From positions 4,097,001-4,161,000 of the forward strand of contig JAPMAC010000197.1 of NCBI GenBank assembly GCA_028671895.1: 64,000 bases of DNA, written 5' to 3'. Below the pieces are notes generated by a model. The model had not been told where the DNA came from and did no database searches. It worked only from the letters and a program-made list of their open reading frames with translations. The DNA comes from Oenanthe sinensis. Taxonomy: Eukaryota > Streptophyta > Magnoliopsida > Apiales > Apiaceae. The position numbers and the translations under genes were made by a program. Below, piece by piece: positions 47,886-57,480 of the stretch (positions are counted from its first letter, which is position 1; the number at the start of each line of letters is the position of its first letter).

Positions 47886-48832
47886 ATCCAGAAAGTATGG
47901 ACAACAAATCATTGGCCTTCATGGTTAAGAAATTTGGAAATTTACGGTTAAAAAAGAACATGAGTTTTAAGCCTAGATCCAAACCAAATTTTAGTTCCTT
48001 TAGGAAAGGAAAAAGTTCAAAAATTTCTCACAAGGAGGTTATAAAACAGGGTTTGTTGATAGATCTAAAATCAGGTGTTTTAACTGTGATAAACTTGGAC
48101 ACTTTGCAACAGAGTGTAGAAAGCCAAAAGCAATCAAGAAGGACAAAGACTATTTGGATTTAGAAGCCAAGTATGAAGCCCTTCTCAAGAAGCAATCAGG
48201 AAAGGCATACATAGCTGAGGGAAAGTGTTCGGATGACACTGATGAGGATTAGGATGATGAATTTCTAAATCTAGCCCTCATGGCCAAATCCAGTGATGAG
48301 AGATCCATCTCAACAAGTCAGGTACCCACTCTAACCTCCATTGACATGTCTAATTCTCAATATAAGAAGACTGTTTAAGAGCTAAGTACTGAGATGTTTA
48401 ATATACATACTAGCTTGACTCCAGCCTATGAGGAAATTAACAGATTGCTAAAAGTAAATGATCAACTATCTTAGAAGAATGATCATTTAGAACTAAGTCT
48501 TGTGAGCATGGAATCTCTGAAACAGGATAATGGATATTTGAAAAACAAAATTACCCGTCTTGAACAGATTGAAAAGTTTTTAAGGGAACAAATTTAAGAA
48601 AATGAGCTAAAAATCAGATCTTACCAAAACTCTTCAATCCTGATTCAGGAATTCCATGAGAAACACCAGGAAAATTCCAAAGTTGGAATTGGTTTTGATT
48701 ATGAGTCCTTGAATAAGAAAAGGCCTATCTCCAAAAAGGGAAAGAAAACTGAAGTACCAGGAAATTCTCATGTTTTAAAGAATGTCAAAAATCATGTTTT
48801 TTAAAAAGGCAATTGTTGCATTTGATGAGGAT
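47886..48832 (+). pseudogene. Sire-G gag fragment fused to Sire-F pol
   Basis: It starts in mid-gag (DNKSLAFMVKKFGNLRL) and continues through FRKGKSS, a zinc knuckle CFNCDKLGHFATEC (about 48073-48114), EAKYEALLKKQSGKAYIAEGK, and a coiled-coil region with ILIQEFHEKH. Stops near 48250, 48376, 48472 and 48596 and a frame change near 48050. It resembles Sire-F gag but is clearly a different family member. Cut at 48833 by the reversed Sire-H LTR. Confidence 0.82.
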
Positions 48833-50704
48833 TGTTGGGTCATGGAAGTATTGTAGAGGGGGAGGGGGGGTGAATGCGATACTCACAATAATTTAAAATT
48901 CTTTTCAGAATTTGTGGAATTAAATTATTGCTTTAGCTGAGGGTTCAAGTTCTTGTAGTGTTTGGGAGGCTGACTTTCTAGCTTTCTATTTTTACGAAAA
49001 AACATTTAAGATATAGAAAATTAGCAAGTAAGTAAACAAGATTCAAGTTAAATATGTATATTAAAACTTGAAAGGGTGTTACAATATTCGGTAAAATAAA
49101 CATTTAATTCCTAGAACAAATTTGACACGAATTGTTCTACTCAAGGAATTAAACTCAAACCAGCACAGAAAGTCTGTGAATATAACTTTTCAGACAAATG
49201 ACTGAATTTGAAAGTTTTTCTACTTCTTGAATTATGAAGCTCAAGCCTCATATTTATAGAGGTTGAAAAGCTAATATGACCTTTTTCACTATGACTTTAT
49301 TTAATGAAATTAAGCCTTGTATGACATTTGAAATAGCTGGGTATGACTTCTAAAATTCGATATGACTTTTTTTATTAATTAAAAAATTGGTATGACTTTT
49401 TAATTAAATAAAAAATCATCTCGGTATGACCTTTTGTCTAACAGAATTCGGTATGACTTTTTTTTTATTAATTAAAAAATTGGTATGACTTTTTAATTAA
49501 ATAAAATCGATTTAATTTTATTTAATAAAAAATCGGTATGACTTTTTAATTAGATAAAATCTGCTCAGTATGACATTTGATTTAAAAGCTTCGGTATGAA
49601 TTTTTCACTTCTTCTCTCGGTATGACATTTCATCAACAGCCTTTTTCTTTTCTTTTCAAATTGATTGGACACGTGGCAATGTGTGATTGGTTCCTTTGAA
49701 AAACATCACCGACCCTTTCAATTTGTAAAAGTAAAGGGGCTTATTTCGTCTTTTAGTGAAAAGCTCCGTAGAAATGTTTTTCGACCCGGACAACTTATAA
49801 TCTTTGATTAATAAATAATAAATTTCATTTAAAAATTATAAAAATAAATATATAATATTATTTAGATATTAATAAATATAATTTACTAAATAAATAAAAT
49901 ATTAATTAATTAAAATAAATCCTTACGCTCTAAGTTGCGGTCTTCTGAACGCCTGGAACCGAACTCCTTTTGACTTAGAAATGATAAATCAATTCCAACC
50001 GGGGTTTCACCTTTAAGAATATATGACTCTGCATTTCTTCCGTGTCAATTCATTTTTCGTCTTTTCTTCAAGTCAGTACCGTCAAGTATGTTTAGTTGTA
50101 TCTACAATTGCAATTAGAAGTACCTCTATTACTGAAATAATCCGACTCTTTAAACTATACAATACTTCTTTTCACCACTGCAAGTACCCAGTCAAATATT
50201 CAATCTTGGATTCTGACTCTTGTACACTGCATTCCAAACAAACTTTTATCCCTTTGAGCTTCCAGCTTCTGTCTTCTATCATTCTAAAATAATTCTAAAT
50301 TAATTAATCCTTTAATTAATTTAAGAAATAAATTAATTCTGAGTGAATTAATTTACTAATTAAATTAACTAATTAATTTAATTAATTAATAGAGAATTAA
50401 ATTAAAGTCTTGACTATTGTTGATGTAGATAAAACTCTTATGTTCTTCAACAATAACCTTTCTAACCACTTGAACTTTTTGATGACGAATCTTCACTGAC
50501 ATTGTTGACACACTGTGCACTGGTCTGGTTCACGGATGACTAACTACAATGTTAATTCTCATTTCTGCTGTAGTGATCTTTGTGTCTTGTCTTGGCTTCT
50601 TTTTGTTCTTCCTCTATATTCAATATTTATTATTTACTTCGCTTTCTTATCTGAGTTGAGTTGTCATCTACTTATTACAAATAGGACTAGTCATATGACT
50701 TTCA
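48833..50704 (-). mobile_element. Sire-H 3' LTR, reversed (1872 bp)
   Basis: On the plus strand it begins TGTTGGGTCATGGAAGTATT with a G run (reverse of the C-rich LTR end). It ends GACTTTCA before ATCTCCCTCTATTT, a reversed polypurine tract. The start closely resembles the Sire-B LTR start (shared GAGGGTTC, CTTGTAGTGTTT, AAATTAGCAAGTAA). It holds about a dozen GGTATGACTTTT motifs (49270-49630), a TATA-like element CTATAAATA in element sense near 49250-49262, and the shared LTR block near 50483-50548. Confidence 0.84.
49270..49630 (-). repeat. GGTATGAC motif array in the Sire-H LTR
   Basis: About twelve copies of (C)GGTATGAC(T/A)TTT or variants in 360 bp, several with AATTAAATAAAA between them. 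In element sense AAAAGTCATACC. Confidence 0.85.
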
Positions 50705-50939
50705 ATCTCCCTCTATTTGTTGTTAAACATTTAACACACAAATTTCTAGAGGATAACTCAACTAACAACTAAGAAAATAATACGACATTTAAGAATTGTA
50801 AATAATAAATTATTTTCTGGATCATATAATACATTTCCAGATTTCAATCATGAAAGATAAATAAGATAGATGTTCCTCTAGTCTGAACATATTTAACAAA
50901 GTTATATCTTGACTTACCTATCATTACCAGCTTCAGAAG
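50705..50939 (-). other. Sire-H polypurine tract and 3' UTR, cut by Sire-I
   Basis: Reversed AAATAGAGGGAGAT at 50705-50718, then non-coding sequence matching in reverse the 3' UTR type of Sire-A (GTTGAGTTATCCTCT; CTGGAAATGT). Sire-I is inserted after 50939 at AGAAG. Confidence 0.75.
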
Positions 50940-51475
50940 TGTTAGGAAGCAAACACTGATGGCTGTCAGAGAATACAAGTCAGAGTTTACATTGCTGACG
51001 TCATTAGAGTTTAAGGAACTGTCGGACAGAGTTTACTCTATCAGAGAATACTCAATCAGAGTTTGCTATAACAGAGAATGCTCTATCAGAGAATTACAAC
51101 CGACAGAGTTTCTTATTAGAGTTTGTCATGAAGCAATTCGAATCAGAGTCTGAATAGGAAAGTAAGAAGGAATCTGAATGCAAGACTATTTCCTTATGTA
51201 AAGCTATTCTATTTCTAATCTGATTTATAATTGAATTGTAACTGTGTCTATATAAACACATACATAGGTTGACATTGAGATATCTATCGAGTCTTATTTT
51301 TTCATAACCTAGCAGCTCTTAAGAATAAACAACTTCTTGAGAGAGTTTTGTAATCTATTAATAATCTTTAATACAGAACAGTATTCATCTTTTACATACT
51401 TGTGTTCTTAATCAATTTATTGGTACTATTGCATTCAACCCCCCTTCTGTAATAGTTTATTCATCTGGGCAAACA
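50940..51475 (+). mobile_element. Sire-I 5' LTR (536 bp)
   Basis: TGTTAGGAAGC...CTGGGCAAACA. Same length as its partner at 62222-62757, with about 29 substitutions and no indels by eye (about 5.4 %). TATA box CTATATAAA at 51248-51256. Some ten ATCAGAGTTT/CAGAGAAT motifs lie at 50978-51150. AGAAG precedes it. Confidence 0.95.
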
Positions 51476-51477
51476 AG

Positions 51478-51489
51478 TGGTATCAGAGC
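51478..51489 (+). other. Sire-I primer binding site (initiator tRNA-Met)
   Basis: TGGTATCAGAGC, the exact 12-base match, two bases after the LTR. Confidence 0.95.
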
Positions 51490-51523
51490 AGGCAGTTCGA
51501 ATTCAACTGTTAGATCATAAATC

Positions 51524-53777
51524 ATGTCTAGAAACAAGTATGAGAGTATAAGAATTCATATCTTAAAGAAAGCTGAGTACCCTACATGGAAGGTGAGGAT
51601 GTTGATGTTCCTAGAAGAAACAGATCTTGATTACTTGGACATGATTAATGAAGGCCAGTACATGCCAACAAAACTGGTACCTATAACTATTGTGGATGGA
51701 AGACAAGTTCCTGAACATTATACCCTCAAAGACAAAAAGGAGTGGACTAATGAGGAAAAACAAGAAGTCCTCAAAGATGCCAAGGTAAGGAACATATTAC
51801 ACAATAGTCTTGACTCTGTAATGTCAAACAGGGTTATAGCATGCAAAATTGCAAAGGATATCTGGGATGCACTAGAGATTCAATGTCAAGAAACTAGGGA
51901 AATCAAGAAAAACAGAAGATATGTGTTAATTCATGAGTATAAATACTTTGAGGCAAAACAGAATGAATCCCTAACAGATATTTATGACAGATTTCTAACT
52001 CTATTAAATAACTTGGCTTTGGTGGATAAAGTATATGACAATGAAGACTCAAATACCAAGTTTCTAAGGGCTCTTCTAGAAGAATGGGATCTACAGACAT
52101 CTCTAATTAGAGACAGGTCTGACTTAGATGAGATGTCATTAGATGAAGTATATGGTAAATTAAAAACTCATGACCTAGAGTTACAACAAAGAAGAAACAT
52201 GAAGATCATCAAGGCAAGACCTATTGCTTTGATTGTTGAAACCAAGATTGAAGATCCAAAATAAAAGATTCTTAAGGTCTCAACAAGGAAAGGAAAAGAT
52301 GTAGTAATTCAAGAAAGCAGTGAATCAGAGTTTAAGACAAACTCTGAAGCTAACTCTGATGACTCCACAGATTCTGATATGATGGAGTTAGTTGCAATGA
52401 TTGTTAAAGGCTTAAAAAAGATGAAATACATAAAGTATAAGAAGCAACCAAATTTTCAGAAGAAGCATGGTGAGTCAGAAAGGAAAGACAGGTTCAAGAA
52501 AAGAGAAGATAGAGATGAGAAATTAAAAACTATTGATAAATCAAAGATCAAGTGTTACAAGTGTAACAAGATGGGGCACTTTGCTACTGAATGCAGAAAT
52601 AAGGAATCAGGGAAAGTTTTAATAACATCAAAGAAGGATTGGATGGATTCCTCATATTCTGAACAAGATACAAATTATGCACTCATGGAAAACACTGATG
52701 CTCTAAACTCTAATAAGGTATCTGACTTTTTCCTTAACTTTCAAACTGATAATATATATGAACTGAAGTCTTTTCTTAGATCTTTACATGTTAGCTTCAA
52801 ATCTCAGACATTGGAGAATGATAGATTAAAATCTGAGATACAAACTCTGACTACTAGAAATAACATGCTTGAATCTGAAAACTCTGATATGTTAAAAATT
52901 AAGAAAGATTTTGATAATTCTATTCACATGCAAACACAGTTAGAAATTCAAGTTGAATATCTAAAATCTTAAATAGCAAAAGAAAAGGAAACTTTCAGAG
53001 TTTGGACAAACTCTAGAAAGAAAGTCCAACAAATGCTGACTAATAAGAATTGGACTTCTGCTTTAGGCTATGAATCTGAAACACACACTAAATCACACAT
53101 AAAAGGAATATTAAATAAACCTGTGAAATTTGTTAGAGCAAGTATTAAGGAAACTCCTACTGAATGCTCCAAGAACCATAGTGTGTCAGAATCTAAAATG
53201 GTAAATATAGGATTACTTTCTCAGAAGCAACTTAAGGAAAAGTTGAAGGCAGTCACCAATAAAGGAAAATCTAAAAAGGTTAAAAGAAATAGAAATGGCA
53301 AAATAGGAATTACTAAGGAGACTAACTACATGAATATTCCTTATGCTCCTAGGAAAACATGTTTTACTTATCGTAATTCAAATCACCTTGTTGTTGATTG
53401 CAAAAAAAAGAAAAAAGAATAAGACTGAAAAACCTATGATTGAGGATAGAAAAAAAAATAGACATAATCCCTATTTTCATTGTGGTAGTATGAGGCATTC
53501 CATTTATATATGCAGAGAATATCAAAATTTGTATTATAATTTTTATAAACCACAACCTCAAATAAATAATTCTCCAAAACAAACTGTCAAACAAATATAA
53601 GTGATAAAGTCTGATAAAAGAAGTGTAAACTCTGACAGTACAAACTCTGTGAATGCAAACTCTACTTTTGTAAACTCTGTTAACACAAACTCTAATAAAA
53701 GTACTTCTGCTATAAAAGTTAACAAGTTTTCAAAGAAAGGACCCAAAATAGTTTGGGTCCCCAAACCTACTAATTAA
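51524..53777 (+). pseudogene. Sire-I gag
   Basis: ATG 51524 (MSRNKYESIRIHILKKAEYP). The first 246 codons are open with TWKVRMLMFLEETDLDYLD, EYKYFEAKQNESLTDIYDRF and VYGKLKTHDLELQQRR. After a TAA (52262) the same frame continues with the intact zinc knuckle CYKCNKMGHFATEC (about 52554-52595), a coiled coil, a stop near 52970 and further to 53400. A frameshift in an A run then leads to YFHCGSMRHSIYIC (third knuckle, first Cys replaced by Tyr) and a repeat-rich tail of NS(D/V/T) units, ending WVPKPTN and TAA at 53775-53777. A second knuckle is degenerate (CFTYRNSNHLVVDC). Confidence 0.85.
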
Positions 53778-56700
53778 GTTGCATTTACTGATTGCAGGGA
53801 AATAGGAAAAACATCCTAGTGATTGATAGTGGATGATAATACTGATGGTCCTTTATCTTGTCTACTTGGAAAAGCATCATCCTTGGAAAGCTGGAATTGG
53901 AATAAAAATTTGTGTCACTTGAATTTTGGAAACATTAATGAATTAGTGAAAAAGGACCTAGTTAGTGGACTTCCAAAAGTTCAATTTCATCCTGATGGAT
54001 TTTGTGATTCATGTCAAAAAGCCAAATAAAAGAGGACATCTTTCAAGAGAAAGACTGAAAATTCAATTGATCAACCTTTTTACTTACTACATCTTGATTT
54101 ATTTGGTCCTGTCAACATAATGTCCATTGGAAAGAATAAATACACTCTTGTGATAGTTGATGATTTCACAAGATTTACTTGGGTATACTTTTTGCATAAG
54201 AAGGATGAGTCTGCAGAGATAATTTTTGACCATATTACAATGATTGAGAATGGATCAATTCACAAGGTGAAGAATCTAAGGAGTGGCAATGGAACAGAGT
54301 TTAAAAACTCTGCAATAGAGGAATTCTGCTTAACAAAGGGTATTATTCAACAATTCTCAGCACTTAGAACATCTCAACAAAATGGTGTAGTTGAAAGAAA
54401 GAACAGAACTCTAATAGAAGCTGCCAGAACAATGCTAGAAGGAGAAAAGTTGCCAACTTACTTTCGGGAAGAAGCTGTGAACACTGTATGCATTACTCAG
54501 AATTGTTCTTTAATAAACAAACATGGATTGACTCCATATGAATCTTTGAAGGGTAGAAAGCCAAATGTTAAGTACGTTCATATCTTTGGAAGCAAGTATT
54601 TTATTCTTAAAACACACCCTGAGCAATTGAAGAAATTTGAACTTAAAGTAGATGAAGGAATATTTATTAGATATGCTACAACTTCTAAAACCTCTTCAAG
54701 GGCATTCAAAATATTCAATCTAAGGACAAGGACAGTCATGGAATCAATTAATGTCTCTTTTGATGAAGGAAAAATAGTTGGATTACATGATAAGGATGCA
54801 CATAAACTCTAAGATTTGAGAATGAACTGCAGGAAATAAACTCTGGTGATTCAAACTCTGATCAGACAAACTCTGTTCAACTAAACTCTAGTGAGGTAAA
54901 CTCTGATTCAGAAATGATTGAAATAGAAATTGAAGATTCTGCACATGTTGAGGGGGAGCAACATCATTCAAATACTGACATTAGAGATCAGAACACAGTA
55001 ATTGAAATATCAGAATCTGATCAAACTCTAAACAACCCAAACTTTGAACCCTTAAACTCTGATCCATCAATCTCTGAGACTACAATCTCTGAAACCTCAA
55101 TCTTTGATAATTCAAACTCTGAGCATATAAACTCTGAGACATCAAACACTGATGACATCACATATTCAGGGGGAGGATCGGCATTTACAGAAGAATCTTT
55201 CTATAAAGGCACAAATCATGGGGGAACATCTAGTTCTAGAAAATTTTCACATTCAAGAAAGTGGACTAAAGATCACACACCTGATTTAATCATTGGTGAT
55301 CTGGAAAGTGGAGTAAAAACAAGAAAAGCTACTCAAAATGAATGTCAATTTCACAGATTTCTTTCTCAAACAGAACCAAAGAAGGTTGAAGATGTTTTGA
55401 AGGATGTAGATTGGGTTACTGCAATGCAGGAAGAATTAAATGAGTTTGAAAGAAATGAAGGTTGGACACTAGTACCCAGACCAAAAGAATAGATCTATTG
55501 TAGGCACAAAATGGGTATTCAGGAATAAGATAGATTCTGATGGCATCATTACAAGAAATAAGGCAAGACTGGTAGCTAAAGGCTATTCTCAACATGAAGG
55601 CATTGACTATGATGAAACATATGCACCAGTAGCCAGACTTGAAGCAATCAGAATTTTTCTTGCTTATGCTGCACATAAGAAATTCAAGGTCTACCAGATG
55701 AATGTTAAAAGTGCATTTTTAAATGGTGAACTTGAAGAAGAAGTTTATGTTGAACAACCACCTGGCTTTGTCAATCCAAAATATCCAAATCATGTCTACA
55801 GACTGGATAAAGCTTTATATGGACTAAAGCAAGCACCAAGGGCTTGGTATGAAACTTTAGCTTTATTCTTACTTGAAAGTGGTTTCACTAGAGGTACAAT
55901 TGATAAAACCTTGTTTTATAGAACTCAAGGTAAGGATCTAATTTTGGTACAAATATATGTTGATGATATAATATTTGGTTCCACTAATGAGAAGCTCTGT
56001 GAAAGATTTTTAAAGTTAATGCAGTCCAGGTATCAAATGAGCATGATGGGAGAATTGAGTTATTTTCTAGGGTTTACAAGTAAAACAGACCGAGGAAGGC
56101 ATATTTATCAATCAATCTAAATATACAAAGAATCTACTCACAAAATTTCAAATGCAAGACTCTGCATTTGCTACAACACCTATGGCTACTGCAACAAAGC
56201 TTGATCAAAACACTAGAGAACCTGTTGACATTACATCATACAGAGGAATGATTGGTTCTTTACTTTATTTGACTGCAAGTAGACCAGACACCATGTTTGT
56301 AACATGTCTATGTGCTAGATTTCAAGTAGATCCAAGGGCACCTCATTTGATAGCTGTAAAGAGGATTTTTAGATATCTCAAGGGCACTATTAATCTTGGC
56401 TTATGATATCCTAGAGAGCTTGATTTTAAATTAATTGGCTATTCAGATGCTGACTTTGTACGATGTAAAATTGACAGAAAAAGTACAAGTGGTAGTTGTC
56501 AATTTCTAGGTGGAAGACTAGTGTCATAGTTTAGCAAGAAGCAGAAATCAATCTCAACATCAACAACAGAGGCTGAATATATAGTTGCAGGAAGCTGTTG
56601 TGCACAGATCTTATGGATGAAAAATAAACTGTTGGATTATGGTTTGAACTTTTCTAAAATTCCTATTTATTGTGATAATCAAAGTGCTATTGCAATGACA

Positions 56701-56904
56701 GGAAATCCAGTTCAACATTCTCTGACAAAGCACATCAGTATCAGATATCATTTCATAAGGGAACATGTTATGGAAGGCACAATTGAATTACACTTTGTTC
56801 TCACAGATCAACAAATAGCTGATATTTTCACTAAACCTTTGCCTGAAGTAACATTTAACAGACTGGTTTCTGAATTAGGGATGGTAACAAGTGGCTCAAC
56901 TTGA
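53778..56904 (+). pseudogene. Sire-I pol with protease deletion and integrase mutation
   Basis: Protease begins VIDSG at 53819, hits a stop and jumps to KASSLESWNWNKNLCHLNF: about 115 residues present in Sire-E are missing. Integrase HLDLFGPVN (about 54090) and GVVERKNRTLIEAA are kept, but the second catalytic Asp is Gly (LRSGNGTEF, about 54283). The spacer is rich in NSD/NSE. RT: MQEELNEFERNEGW, a frameshift near 55490, KWVFRNKIDSDG, MNVKSAFLNGELEEEVYVEQ, ALYGLKQAPRAWY and an intact YVDDIIFGS; another frameshift near 56095. RNase H: KIDRKSTSGSCQF, TTEAEYIVAGSCC, HSLTKHISIRYHF, ending at TGA 56902-56904; stops near 56405 and 56527. Confidence 0.88.
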
Positions 56905-57480
56905 CTTAACAAGTTTCAGATAATTAGAGTATATATTAGGGTATGAGATAAACTTTGATAGAAGATGAAGTAAACTCTGATAAAACAAACTCTAATCAAC
57001 GTGTCATCTAATCTATGATCACAAGTTATCAGTGTTTATGGTAAACTCTGTCAGAGTCTGTGGTAAACTCTGACAGTTCATTCTAAACTCTGATTCTTAT
57101 AAACTCTGACTTGTTAAACTCTGTTTAAGTGGTAAACTCTGAGATCATATTTATGACATCATATTTCATTTTTGTGACATCATAATTATCATTCTCTAAT
57201 TGGATTTGAAACAAGGTGCGTGTATCTCACGAATGACGGTTTATATACTTACTCAGATATATAAACACTTGCCGAATTTTGAGACTTGTGTTAATAATTG
57301 CTCTTCAAATCAATTTTTCCCACGTGTCCCACTACAGGTGTCATACAAATGAAAAGGCACAGATTAATTTTAATTATCATTTTTGAGTTATTGATTTGTA
57401 TCCATTATTCTTCGTTTGCTTTTCTTCCCTAGTTTCTCAAAAACCCTAACTGTTCCAAACTGCACATTTTCATTATTTCA
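56905..57480 (+). other. Sire-I pol-ORF3 linker with TAAACTCTGA repeats
   Basis: Non-coding. Between 56965 and 57145 it has about ten copies of (T)AAACTCTGA, in the opposite orientation to the TCAGAGTTTA copies in the Sire-I LTR. It ends just before ATG 57481. Confidence 0.85.
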
